Shown: one piece after another, positions 1 to 8,594 of the stretch
How positions within the stretch are numbered: position 1 is the stretch's first letter
How the letters are laid out: each line of letters begins with the position of its first letter
Origin: CAIWHR01 sp963836265
GTDB lineage: Bacteria > Pseudomonadota > Gammaproteobacteria > Burkholderiales > Casimicrobiaceae
Assembly (NCBI GenBank): GCA_963836265.1
Contig: CAWIIO010000001.1
Coordinates: 1 to 64,000, forward strand
Reading direction: 5' to 3'
DNA: 64,000 nt
Notes under the pieces: generated by a model
Seen by the model: only the letters and a program-made list of their open reading frames with translations
Databases searched by the model: none
What the model was told of the DNA's origin: nothing
Program-made: the position numbers and the translations under genes

Positions 1-38
1 CTGTGGGTGGCGAATTCGTAGTATGAGCGAATCCGCCA

Positions 39-1182
39 TTGCGGTGCAGTCTTGCACGCGCTGGCCACCATGGTACGGTTCACCCCGTGCGCGACCTCCT
101 CATCCTCGCCATCCACCTACTGGTCACTGTCGCGAAGCTGCTCCGCCCGGGTGGTGTACGTGGCGTCGCCGCAGAGTCTCTCCTGCTCAAACATCAGCTC
201 CTGATCAGTAGTCGATCCAGGCAGCGCGCGCCGAATCTGACCACGCTCGATCGCTTCGTCCTCGGCCTCACCACGCTGTTCGTGAGCCCGCGCCGCATTG
301 CGAAGCTTGGCGCGTTCGTCAAGCCGGCAACGCTGCTCAAGTTCCACAAGGCGTTGGTGGATCGGAAGTATCGTCGGATCTTTTCCTCCCGCGGCCGTCG
401 CCGTAAACCCGGCCCCAAAGGCCCGTCAGCAGCACTCATCGCGGCGATCGTCGAACTGAAGCGCCGCAACCCCAAGTTCGGCTGTGTACGCATCGCCCAG
501 CAGGTCGCTTACGCCTTCGGTATCGACCTTGACAAGGACGTCGTTCGCCGCGTGCTGGCGAGGCACTATCGCCCAGGCAACTCCGGAAGCAACGGCCTCT
601 CTTGGCTTACGTTCATCGGGCACCTGAAGGATAGCCTGTGGAGCGTCGACCTCTTCCGCTGCGAATCCATCCTCCTCCGCAGTCACTGGGTGCTGGTGGT
701 CATGGACGTCTTCACCCGCCGCATCATCGGTTTTGGCGTCGAGCGTCCACTCATCGACGGCGTCTCGATATGTCGGATGTTCAATCGCGCCATCGCGTGG
801 AAAGCCCCTACCAAAACACCTCAGCACCGATCATGACCCGCTATTCCGCTTCCACCGCTGGCTCGCCAACCTGCGTGTGCTCGAGATCGACGAGATCAAA
901 TCAGTTCCGTATGCGCCGGTCTCTCATCCCTTCGTCGAGCGCCTGATCGGGACGATCCGGCGCGAGTACCTGGACCGAATGATTTTCTGGAACGCGGGCG
1001 ACCTGGCGCGAAAGTTGGACGCTTTCGCGGATTATTACAACGCCCAACGCGTTCATCGCGCGCTCGCCGGATCCACACCGGCGCAGCGCGCCGGCGCACT
1101 CTGCCCCGCTCCCGCTGCACTGGATCACTACCGTTGGCAGCAGTGCTGCCGGGGTCTGTTTCAGATCCCGATCGCTGCCTGA
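39..1182 (+). pseudogene. Frameshifted DDE (rve-type) transposase remnant
   Basis: This is an integrase-core transposase split over two frames. The first part (39 to about 820) carries a helix-turn-helix-like N-terminus, a basic RRRKPGPKGP stretch and the first catalytic Asp in WSVDLFRCES. The second part, in another frame to 1182, carries the second Asp in LSTDHDPLFRFH, the Glu in HPFVERLIGTIRREYLD, and the usual YYNAQRVHRALAGSTPAQRAG end. The frame changes near 810-825, between the first and second catalytic Asp, so no intact DDE enzyme can be made without recoding. The start is uncertain because the element may begin left of the window. I saw no inverted repeats or target duplication that would mark its ends. 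It lies against the truncated integrase at 1340, which suggests it landed in or next to that gene. Confidence 0.8.
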
Positions 1183-1339
1183 CTACGATTTCGCCACCGA
1201 CAGGATCTACGCTCGCCTCGGGAGGATCCCGCAGGACGACGCAGAGGCCTGGCTCGGGCGACAGCTCGACACCGTCCGTAAGGCCAAGCTATTCGGCGAC
1301 CGTCCTGAGCGAACTTTCCGCGAAGCAACGATCCGTTAC

Positions 1340-2245
1340 TTGACCGAAATGCGGAAACGGTCGATCGATGTGGATGCGCTGCATATCAGGCAGCTCGACC
1401 CATTCATCGGCGATCTGTTGCTGCATCAGGTTCATGACGGAACTTTGGCGAGCTTCAAGCGGCGACGCCTAACCGTAGACAAGGTGTCACAGACAACGGT
1501 GAAGCGGGCGCTGGAGGTGGTCCGCCACATGCTTCGTCTCGCCGAGAACTGGCGAGACGAGAACGGAATCACGTGGCTGGAACGCGCGCCGCGGATCACG
1601 ATGCCGACGCAGGCGGAACTTCGCCAACGGCAGCCCTATCCACTGACCTGGGATGAGCAACAGCTCCTGTTCGGGTTGTTGCCAAAGCGATTGGCGGACA
1701 TGGCGCTGTTCAAGGTGAACACGGGTTGCCGGGAGCAGGAAGTATGCAGTTTGCGGTGGCGATGGGAGCAACCTGTGCCAGAACTTGAGACCACGGTATT
1801 TGTGGTCCCGGGCGAGTGCGTGAAGAACGGTCGGCCGCGGCTGATCGTACTGAACAGCGTGGCGCGGGCAGTTATCGATGCCTATCGCGGACAGCATCCG
1901 GAGTTCGTGTTCCATCGTCGGGGGCAAAGGTTGATGACGATGAATAATACTGGGTGGCAGCGGGCGCGGGAACGCGCGGCAGATGCATACCCAGAAAAAT
2001 TCGGTCGACCGGCCCCGGAGGGTTTCAGGCGCATTCGGATACACGACTTGAAGCACACGTTCGGCCGACGATTGCGGGCGGCTGGGGTGGGCTTCGAGAC
2101 GCGGCAGGTCTTGCTGGGACACCACAACGGGAGCGTGACGACGCATTACTCGGCCGCGGAAATTGGCGAGCTCCTGGAGGCGGTGAACCGGATCAATGCG
2201 ACCCGAAACACGCCGGCGATGACCCTGTTGCGGGCGGTTGCGTGA
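1340..2245 (+). CDS. Tyrosine recombinase (phage-type integrase), 5'-truncated
   Basis: The C-terminal catalytic domain is complete: the first Arg in NTGCREQEVCSLRW, the second box HDLKHTFGRRLRAAG, LLGHHNGSVTTHYS with the His and the Tyr nucleophile. In the second box the usual Arg of HxLRHT is Lys, as I recall for some relatives of this family. The frame stays open upstream of 1340, encoding family-like sequence (YDFATDRIYARLG near 1184 and RTFREATIRYL just before 1340), but has no ATG, GTG or TTG there. The N-terminus therefore appears lost at the junction with the transposase remnant, and the TTG at 1340 is only the first usable start. The gene ends 72 bp from the 3' end of tRNA-Arg, the classic position for an integrase that recombines at a tRNA. 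It is probably not fully functional. Confidence 0.75.
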   Translation: MTEMRKRSIDVDALHIRQLDPFIGDLLLHQVHDGTLASFKRRRLTVDKVSQTTVKRALEVVRHMLRLAENWRDENGITWLERAPRITMPTQAELRQRQPYPLTWDEQQLLFGLLPKRLADMALFKVNTGCREQEVCSLRWRWEQPVPELETTVFVVPGECVKNGRPRLIVLNSVARAVIDAYRGQHPEFVFHRRGQRLMTMNNTGWQRARERAADAYPEKFGRPAPEGFRRIRIHDLKHTFGRRLRAAGVGFETRQVLLGHHNGSVTTHYSAAEIGELLEAVNRINATRNTPAMTLLRAVA

Positions 2246-2279
2246 GAAAAGTCACGCAAAAGTCACGCAGCGCCGGAAA

Positions 2280-2310
2280 AGAAAAGGGCCTGCATTTCCG
2301 CAAGCCCTTG
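2280..2310 (-). terminator. Intrinsic terminator of tRNA-Arg
   Basis: On the minus strand, just past the tRNA CCA end, AAGGGC (2304-2309) pairs with GCCCTT (2284-2289) across a 14-nt loop. A T-rich run TTTTCTTTTC follows. It lies between the tRNA and the convergent integrase gene. Confidence 0.7.
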
Positions 2311-2316
2311 ATTATC

Positions 2317-2394
2317 TGGCGCGCCCGGCAGGATTTGAACCCACGACCCCCTGGTTCGTAGCCAGGTACTCTAATCCAACTGAGCTACGGGCGC
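2317..2394 (-). tRNA. tRNA-Arg (anticodon ACG)
   Basis: The reverse strand folds as a full cloverleaf. The acceptor GCGCCCG (2394-2388) pairs with CGGGCGC (2327-2321). The anticodon stem is CCTGG/CCAGG around loop CTACGAA, giving anticodon ACG. The T arm is GTGGG-TTCAAAT-CCTGC. The discriminator base is G and CCA is encoded (2319-2317). The deaminated ICG form would read CGU, CGC and CGA. A truncated integrase gene lies on its 3' side, so its 3' half is the probable attachment site of the element at the left edge. Confidence 0.95.
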
Positions 2395-2414
2395 GAACGA
2401 CGAATTATAGCAGG

Positions 2415-3725
2415 CTAGTCCGACGAGCTGCCATCGTCGGGGCTGTGCCGAGCCGCGTGCGGCGGCGGTGGCGAGCCGCGCGACTCCTGGCGGAGTGCAA
2501 AAGCCCTCGCGAGCCAGGCAACTCCGAACCACGCGGCTAGTATTGCAATCGGCCACGCAACGGCCGGCGGCCAGATGGCCGCGACGATGGCCAGTGCAAT
2601 TGCGCCGACGCTCACCTTGATCAGCAGTCCTGATTCGGCGGGTCCCAGCAGGCGACGATTGGTAAGTGCGGCACCGAGCGCGCTACCCACGCTGACGGCG
2701 CCGGCCGCCGCGCGTCCTGCGCTTCCGGACAGCGCGCGCCGTGCGCCACGCGCGTCGGAATCTTCCACGCGCCGCACGCGATTGCGGCGCGTCAGCACGA
2801 CCTCGGTCGCGCGTGCAAGATCGGCTTCGAACCGTCCAGCCATCCGCTCGCCGAACGCCGTGTCCTCAACGGCCACATCGAGCTCGAAGTTGCCCATCCA
2901 GCTTGCGATGTTGAGGTTGGTGGAGCCGATCCGCGACCAGAACCGATCGGCGACCGCAGTCTTGGCGTGCAGCATCGTGCCGTTCCATTCGAATACGCGG
3001 ACGCCGGCCTCGAGAAGCGGTCGAAAGCCGGCCCGCGACAGCGGCAATAGCGCTGGAATGTCGCTCGCACCCGGAACAAGCAGGCGCACATCGACGCCGT
3101 CGCGCGCCGCAGCGGCGAGCGCCTGCACATACGCCGAGGTCCCGACAAAATAGGCGTCCGTCAGCCAGAGCGTCTGGCGAGCGAGCGACGCAATCACCAG
3201 GTCGAGGCGATAAGTACCCGTGGCATTGGGGGAGCCGGCGATCACGCGGAGACGCGTCTCGCCCGGAGGCTCGCTCGCCGGCTTCGCAGCCACGATGTCC
3301 GCAGGCAACGCTGGACCGCCGCAAGCCTGCCAGACCTGCGTATAGGCGCGCGTGAGCTCGACGACAGCGGGCCCGCGGATTTCGATGCCAGCATCGCGCC
3401 ACGGCTCCAAGCCGCGAGCGGGATTGCCCAGCCATTTGTCGCTGAGTCCGACGCCGGTCACGAATCCAACCTGCCCGTCGACGACGAGCGTCTTGCGATG
3501 ATCTCGCGAAAGCCACCCCAGCGGGCTCGCGAAGCGAAGTGGATTGAATCCCCGGACTTCGGCACCGGCTGCGACGAGCGGCGGCCACAGCGCGCCCGCA
3601 CCGAACGCACCGACCCAGTCGTAGATCACGTGCACGCGCACGCCTGCGCGCGCCTTCGCTGCAAGCGCTTCGGCGAATTCGCGCCCCACCGCGTCGTCGG
3701 CGAAGACGTAGCTTTCGATCAGCAC
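2415..3725 (-). CDS. Phospholipase D / cardiolipin synthase-like protein
   Basis: This is a PLD-superfamily enzyme with two HxKxxxxD motifs: SRDHRKTLVVDG near residue 75 and MLHAKTAVADRFWSRIGSTN near residue 255. The arrangement matches ClsB-type cardiolipin or phospholipid synthases acting at the inner membrane. The last third adds two hydrophobic segments (around LLIKVSVGAIALAIVAAIWP and WPIAILAAWFGVAWLARAF), which would anchor it. GTG at 3725 is the first standard start, but it falls inside the conserved domain. The same frame continues upstream to a stop at 3950 and encodes typical family sequence (NEVRLLCDAAQNFPVWLAAIR), without any ATG, GTG or TTG. A CTG at 3896 is one possible start. 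The true 5' end may use a rare start or carry a lesion. Confidence 0.75.
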   Translation of the reverse strand: MLIESYVFADDAVGREFAEALAAKARAGVRVHVIYDWVGAFGAGALWPPLVAAGAEVRGFNPLRFASPLGWLSRDHRKTLVVDGQVGFVTGVGLSDKWLGNPARGLEPWRDAGIEIRGPAVVELTRAYTQVWQACGGPALPADIVAAKPASEPPGETRLRVIAGSPNATGTYRLDLVIASLARQTLWLTDAYFVGTSAYVQALAAAARDGVDVRLLVPGASDIPALLPLSRAGFRPLLEAGVRVFEWNGTMLHAKTAVADRFWSRIGSTNLNIASWMGNFELDVAVEDTAFGERMAGRFEADLARATEVVLTRRNRVRRVEDSDARGARRALSGSAGRAAAGAVSVGSALGAALTNRRLLGPAESGLLIKVSVGAIALAIVAAIWPPAVAWPIAILAAWFGVAWLARAFALRQESRGSPPPPHAARHSPDDGSSSD

Positions 3726-3950
3726 CGATTTTTCAGCGTTACGGATTGCCGCGAGCCATACCGGGAAGTTCTGCGCCGCGTCGCATAGCAGCCGTACCTC
3801 GTTGCCGTCGATGGGGTCCGAGCCCGCGGCGCGCGCAAAGGCCCGATCCGCACGGGTGAGCGGCGATGCAGGATCCCGAGGAAGCTGATCGTTCAGTGCA
3901 CGCTCCGGCGTCTCGGCGATGCGCGAGATCGCACCGCATGGGACGACTTA

Positions 3951-4373
3951 TAGGCAAAAGCCCGCGCCCGCACAAGCGCCCATGTGCGCTCCCTTCGTGA
4001 AGCAAACGTTAGGCGCTGGCGTTCGGGACTGGAAACGCTTCGACACCTGCCCTGCCATCCACACCTGACGGGCTGCGTCGGTCAATGGCCGAGGCTATCG
4101 CTATACTGGAGTCATCGCCACCGCGCCAGCGGCGCTGCAGCAAAACGCATCGACGTCTGTTCAGTGATGCGCTCGCGCACGCGTTCGGGTGGCCGACCGA
4201 ACGAACCGCGTAGCGATTAGCGGCGCTCCGACTGTCGGATCGCGACCTGCCAACCGATCGCAGCGCCTCGGTCGCGCGCGAGCCGTCGCGCGGCCACAAG
4301 ATTGGCGCGTCGTGCGCCGCACCCTCAGCTGCAGCCGCAGCATAATGCTCGCCAAGACATGCTCGAGAGCTCT
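3951..4373. other. Intergenic region, no gene seen
   Basis: Between the PLD-like gene and tRNA-Ser I find no convincing coding frame, RNA or repeat. TATACT near 4100 resembles a plus-strand -10 box, but there is no matching -35 and no downstream gene on that strand. Confidence 0.4.
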
Positions 4374-4467
4374 TGGCGGAGACGCAGGGATTCGAACCCT
4401 GGATACACCTTTTTGGGCGTATGCTCCCTTAGCAGGGGAGTGCCTTCGACCACTCGGCCACGTCTCC
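4374..4467 (-). tRNA. tRNA-Ser (anticodon GCT)
   Basis: The reverse strand gives GGAGACG (4467-4461) pairing with CGTCTCC (4384-4378), a long variable arm typical of serine tRNAs, and anticodon stem CTCCC/GGGAG around loop CTGCTAA. The anticodon is GCT, reading AGC and AGU. G73 and an encoded CCA end the molecule. It follows lysC on the same strand with 79 bp between them. Confidence 0.95.
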
Positions 4468-4546
4468 GGGAATGTCTGCGATTGTACGGGCCGCGTGGTC
4501 GCCGCGTCAAACGATCGATCGCCGAAAGCGCCGGAAAAACGGGCAG

Positions 4547-5794
4547 TTAGGCTTCCTCCGGCGCTTTGTCCAGCGCGAACGCTCGATGCAGCACCCGCAC
4601 CGCGAGCTCGAGATACTTCTCGTCGATCACCACCGAGATCTTGATTTCGGACGTCGAGATCATCTGGATGTTGATCGCCTCGTCGGCGAGCGTGCGGAAC
4701 ATCTTGCTCGCGATGCCCGTGTGCGAGCGCATGCCGATGCCGACCACCGACACCTTGCAGATCCGGTTGTCCCCGATGATCTCGCGCGCCTTGAAGATCT
4801 TGCCGCGCTCGCGCGCGAGCACATCGAGCGCCTTCTGATACTCGGTGCGGTTGACCGTGAACGAGAAGTCGGTGTGTCCGGACGCGCCGATGTTCTGCAC
4901 GATCATGTCGACGTCGATGTTGGCATCGGCGATGGGCCCGAGGATCGCGTGCGCGACGCCCGGCTTGTCCTCCACGCCCATCACCGAGATCTTCGCTTCG
5001 TCGCGCGTGAACGCGATGCCGGAGATGATCGCCTGTTCCATGTTTTCGTCTTCCTCGAACGTGATCAGCGTGCCCGGCGACGTCGCGTCCGGGTCCTCGA
5101 ACGACGAGAGCACGCGGAGCTTGACCTTGTACTTGCCGGCGAACTCGACTGACCGGATCTGCAGTACCTTCGAACCGAGGCTCGCCATTTCGAGCATTTC
5201 CTCGAAGGTGACGGTGTCGAGGCGCCGCGCCTCGGGCACGATCCGCGGATCGGTGGTGTAAACGCCATCGACATCGGTGTAGATCTGGCACTCGTCGGCC
5301 GTGAGCGCCGCGGCGAGCGCCACGCCTGACGTGTCCGAGCCGCCGCGGCCGAGTGTGGTGATGTTGCCGTCGGCGTCCACGCCCTGGAAGCCGGCTACGA
5401 TGACGATCGTACCCTCGGTCAGGTCGACGCGCATCCGTTCCTCGTCGATCGCGAGGATGCGCGCCTTCGTGTACGAATTGTCGGTCAGCACGCGAACCTG
5501 CCCGCCGGTGTAGCTCCGCGCCTTGAGGCCCATCGCATGCAAGGCAATGGCGAGAAGGCCGATTGTGACCTGCTCGCCGGTTGCCGCGACCACGTCGAGC
5601 TCTCGCGGATCGGGATTCTCCGAGAGTTCCTTCGCTAGGGCGAGCAGGCGGTTCGTCTCGCCGGCCATCGCCGACACGACAACGACGAGCTGATGGCCTT
5701 CGCGATGGAAGCGCGCGACGCGGCGGGCAACGTTCTTGATGCGGTCGACGCTGCCGACCGATGTGCCGCCGTATTTCTGGACGATCAGGGCCAT
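4547..5794 (-). CDS. lysC: Aspartate kinase
   Basis: This enzyme phosphorylates L-aspartate with ATP, the first step toward lysine, threonine, methionine and diaminopimelate. The 415 residues begin with the family motif VQKYGGTSVGS. FQGVDADGNITTLGRGGSDTSG and YTDVDGVYTTDPR form the substrate and nucleotide site. Two ACT domains follow from about residue 265 (SGIAFTRDEAKISVMGVEDKPG, then CKVSVVGIGMRSHTGIASKMF), the usual site of allosteric inhibition by lysine and/or threonine. Length and domain order are normal for a monofunctional, type II-like aspartokinase. It sits 53 bp downstream of fabF on the same strand and upstream of tRNA-Ser. The tRNA neighbour is usual in betaproteobacteria, but the fab operon as upstream neighbour is less so. 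Confidence 0.96.
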   Translation of the reverse strand: MALIVQKYGGTSVGSVDRIKNVARRVARFHREGHQLVVVVSAMAGETNRLLALAKELSENPDPRELDVVAATGEQVTIGLLAIALHAMGLKARSYTGGQVRVLTDNSYTKARILAIDEERMRVDLTEGTIVIVAGFQGVDADGNITTLGRGGSDTSGVALAAALTADECQIYTDVDGVYTTDPRIVPEARRLDTVTFEEMLEMASLGSKVLQIRSVEFAGKYKVKLRVLSSFEDPDATSPGTLITFEEDENMEQAIISGIAFTRDEAKISVMGVEDKPGVAHAILGPIADANIDVDMIVQNIGASGHTDFSFTVNRTEYQKALDVLARERGKIFKAREIIGDNRICKVSVVGIGMRSHTGIASKMFRTLADEAINIQMISTSEIKISVVIDEKYLELAVRVLHRAFALDKAPEEA

Positions 5795-5847
5795 GAACGG
5801 TCGTGCGGGTGGGTGGATCGGTACCGCGCCAGCGGCGTGACGAGCGA

Positions 5848-7089
5848 TCAGCCGAGTGCGCGGAAGGCGAGCGTCGCGTTGGTGCCGCCGAAACCGAACG
5901 AATTGGAAAGGGCGCCGCGAATCTTCATCGGACGGGCGGTGAGCGGGACGAAATCGAGGTCACACTGCGGATCGGGATCGACGAGGTTCGCGGTTGGCGG
6001 CGCGATCTGGTCGCGCAGCGACAGCGCGGTAAACACCGCCTCGACGCCGCCGGCTGCGCCGAGCAGATGCCCCGTCATCGACTTGGTCGAGCTGATGGCG
6101 AGCTTCGTCGCCCGATCGCCGAACGCGCGTTTCACCGCAATGCACTCGGCGAGATCTCCCAGCGGGGTCGATGTCCCATGCGCATTGATGTAGTCGATCT
6201 CGTCGGCGTTCATCTGCCCGTTCTTCAACGCGTTGGTCATGCTGCGCGCCGCGCCGCGGCCATCCTCCGGCGGTGCCGTAATGTGATGCGCATCGGCACT
6301 CATGCCATAGCCGGCGAGCTCGCAGTAGACGCGAGCGCCCCGTGCCTTGGCGTGCTCGTGCTCCTCGAGGACCAGCACCCCGGCGCCCTCCCCGAGCACG
6401 AAACCGTCGCGACCCTTGTCCCATGGCCGCGAGGCGGTGGCCGGATCGTCGTTGCGCGTCGATAAGGCGCGTGCCGCACAGAAGCCGCCGATTCCGAGCG
6501 GACTCACCGTCCCTTCGGCACCGCCGGCGAGCATCACGTCGGCATCGCCGTATTCGATCAGCCTTGCCGCCTCGCCGATGCTGTGGTTCGCGGTGGAGCA
6601 CGCGCTGACGATCGCGAGATTGGGACCCTGGAAACCGTAATGGATCGAGGCGAGGCCCGATACCATGTTGATGATCGTGCCCGGGACGAAGAACGGCGAG
6701 ATCTTGCGCACGCCGCCGTCGAGAAACGCGACCTGCATCGACTCGATCAGCGGCAGCCCGCCGATCCCCGAGCCAATGCATACGCCCACGCGCTCCCTGT
6801 CGCCGGCATACGTCTCGAGGCCTGCGTCCTTCACTGCCTCCATCGTCGCTACGAGCCCGTAGAGGATGAACGTGTCGTAGCGCCGCGCTTCCTTTGCCGA
6901 CAGGTGCGCACCGACATCGAAATGCTTGACCTCGGCCGCGATGCGGACCGGGAACGACGCGGCATCGAAGCGCGTGATCGGGCCGATCCCCGGGCGCGCG
7001 TGCAGGATCGCATCCCACGCGGCGGCGACGCCGATTCCGACCGGCGAAACGATGCCCAACCCGGTAACGACGACGCGGCGGCGGCTCAT
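5848..7089 (-). CDS. fabF: Beta-ketoacyl-ACP synthase II
   Basis: FabF condenses malonyl-ACP with acyl-ACP in cytoplasmic fatty acid elongation. The Cys-His-His triad is visible: Cys in IVSACSTANHSIGEA, His in INAHGTSTPLGD and His in KSMTGHLLGAAGG. The C-terminus has the normal NSFGFGGTNATLAF. I chose ATG 7089 (MSRRRVVVTGLG) over the longer frame to 7155, because the thiolase fold begins at VVVTGLG and the extra 22 residues are unlike the family. This gives 413 residues, the usual size. It is the last fatty-acid gene of the operon. A 338-bp spacer separates it from acpP. Confidence 0.96.
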   Translation of the reverse strand: MSRRRVVVTGLGIVSPVGIGVAAAWDAILHARPGIGPITRFDAASFPVRIAAEVKHFDVGAHLSAKEARRYDTFILYGLVATMEAVKDAGLETYAGDRERVGVCIGSGIGGLPLIESMQVAFLDGGVRKISPFFVPGTIINMVSGLASIHYGFQGPNLAIVSACSTANHSIGEAARLIEYGDADVMLAGGAEGTVSPLGIGGFCAARALSTRNDDPATASRPWDKGRDGFVLGEGAGVLVLEEHEHAKARGARVYCELAGYGMSADAHHITAPPEDGRGAARSMTNALKNGQMNADEIDYINAHGTSTPLGDLAECIAVKRAFGDRATKLAISSTKSMTGHLLGAAGGVEAVFTALSLRDQIAPPTANLVDPDPQCDLDFVPLTARPMKIRGALSNSFGFGGTNATLAFRALG

Positions 7090-7427
7090 CGGCGTGCCCC
7101 CGCGCTTGCGGCGCTCATCGCTGCGCTGTCCCCCGACAGACGCTCGCCAAAGCAAGGCGAAGCCAAGGCCCGCAGGGCGCGTCTGCGAGCACAGGCGACG
7201 GCCGATCCCTCAATGCAACCGGTCGCGACGCCGTCGCGGAGGCCGCGGCAATGCGCTCCTGGGGACAGCCCTGCGGTGATCATGATGGAAAGCGGAGACC
7301 GGGGAAAGGATCCTGGGAACGACCGGACCGTGGTGGCCCGCTACCGACGCGCCGCCTCCGGCGCGACGAGATGCGGCGGTCGGCGGCGCAAGTCGAGCGC
7401 CGGTCCCGGCGCCCGCACCGCGGTACA
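7090..7427. other. Long acpP-fabF spacer
   Basis: These 338 bp separate acpP from fabF. I see no conserved reading frame. There is a short GC palindrome (CGCGAC 7224-7229 with GTCGCG 7233-7238) but no T-run after it on the minus strand. The spacer could hold a promoter or processing site, but none is recognisable. Confidence 0.35.
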
Positions 7428-7667
7428 TTATTTCTTGACGTGCGAAGCGATGTAGTCGATCGCCTGCTGCACGGTCGTGATCTTCTCCGCTTCCTCGTCG
7501 GGAATCTCGGTCTCGAATTCCTCTTCGAGCGCCATCACGAGCTCGACGGTGTCGAGCGAGTCGGCACCCAAGTCGTCGACGAACGACGATTCGTTCTTGA
7601 TTTCGGCCTCGGCAACGCCGAGCTGTTCGGCGACGATCTTCTTGACCCGTTGTTCAACGTTTTCCAT
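7428..7667 (-). CDS. acpP: Acyl carrier protein
   Basis: ACP is the small acidic cytoplasmic carrier whose phosphopantetheine arm holds growing acyl chains. The 79-residue protein contains the attachment serine in DDLGADSLDTVELVMALEEE, and the four-helix length is exact. ATG 7667 (MENVEQRVKK) is preferred to an upstream start at 7700, because GGGAGGAG lies just before it and the sequence matches ACP from that Met. It sits between fabG and fabF as in most proteobacterial fab clusters. Confidence 0.98.
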   Translation of the reverse strand: MENVEQRVKKIVAEQLGVAEAEIKNESSFVDDLGADSLDTVELVMALEEEFETEIPDEEAEKITTVQQAIDYIASHVKK

Positions 7668-7819
7668 GCGTCTCCTCCCGAAACGGGGATGGTGATTCAA
7701 AACCTATGAATTTTACCAGAACCGGGCCGCCCTCCCCACCGCCTCTGACAGGTCGACGTCGAGAGCCGCGATACGACAGGAATTGCGCCGTTCCGCCCGC
7801 AACTCCTTCCAATTTCAGC

Positions 7820-8572
7820 TCAGGTCATGTACATCCCGCCGTTGACGTGCAGCGTCACGCCCGTGATGTAACCCGCCTGCGGCGAGGCCAGGAAGGCCAC
7901 CGCATCGGCGATGTCGTCGGGAGAACCCAGCCGTCCGAGCGGGATCCGCTCCAGCAGCTTTTCACGCTGCGCTTCTGGCAGCGCCCTCGTCATGTCGGTG
8001 TCGATGAACCCCGGCGCGACGCAATTGACGGTGATGTTGCGGCTGCCGACCTCCTGGGCTAGCGACTTGGTGAACCCGATCAGGCCCGCCTTCGCCGCCG
8101 CGTAGTTGGCCTGGCCCGGATTGCCCGAAGAACCGACGACGGAGCCGATCTGGATGATCCGGCCCCGGCGCGCCTTCATCATGCCCCGCATCACGGCCTT
8201 CGCTAGCCGATACGCCGGCTTGAGGTTGATCGCCATGATGGCGTCCCACTCGTCGTCCTTCATCCGCAACAGCAGGTTATCGCGCGTGACGCCGGCGTTG
8301 TTGACGAGGATCGTCACCGCGCCGAGGCGCGTTTCGATATCCGCGAGCGCCGCGTCGACGGCCGCGCCATCGCTGACGTCGAGCCGGATCCCGGTTCCGG
8401 CGTTGCCGGCCTCCTGCAGATACGCGACAATTCTGGCGGCGCCTTCGTCGGTCGTTGCGGTACCAATCACGCTCGCGCCCGCGGCCGCGAGCGCCTTCGC
8501 GATCGCCTGTCCGATGCCGCGCGTGGCGCCGGTCACGAGCGCGATCTGTCCTTGCAAAGTTGCAGTCATCAT
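7820..8572 (-). CDS. fabG: 3-oxoacyl-ACP reductase
   Basis: FabG is the NADPH-dependent reductase of 3-oxoacyl-ACP in fatty acid elongation. This is a short-chain dehydrogenase of 250 residues. The nucleotide motif TGATRGIGQAIA is near residue 15, followed by NNAGVTRDNLLLRM, the catalytic Ser in IIQIGSVVGSSG, and Tyr/Lys in QANYAAAKAGLIGF. The C-terminus ends GYITGVTLHVNGGMYM, typical of FabG. Either of the first two Met codons could be the start. It lies 22 bp downstream of fabD. Confidence 0.97.
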   Translation of the reverse strand: MMTATLQGQIALVTGATRGIGQAIAKALAAAGASVIGTATTDEGAARIVAYLQEAGNAGTGIRLDVSDGAAVDAALADIETRLGAVTILVNNAGVTRDNLLLRMKDDEWDAIMAINLKPAYRLAKAVMRGMMKARRGRIIQIGSVVGSSGNPGQANYAAAKAGLIGFTKSLAQEVGSRNITVNCVAPGFIDTDMTRALPEAQREKLLERIPLGRLGSPDDIADAVAFLASPQAGYITGVTLHVNGGMYMT

Positions 8573-8594
8573 TCGATGTTCCCGATCCCCCGTT

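Noticed and set aside
5708..6465. Plus-strand open frames opposite lysC and fabF
   Set aside because: Shadows of well-defined minus-strand enzymes, with no independent signal.
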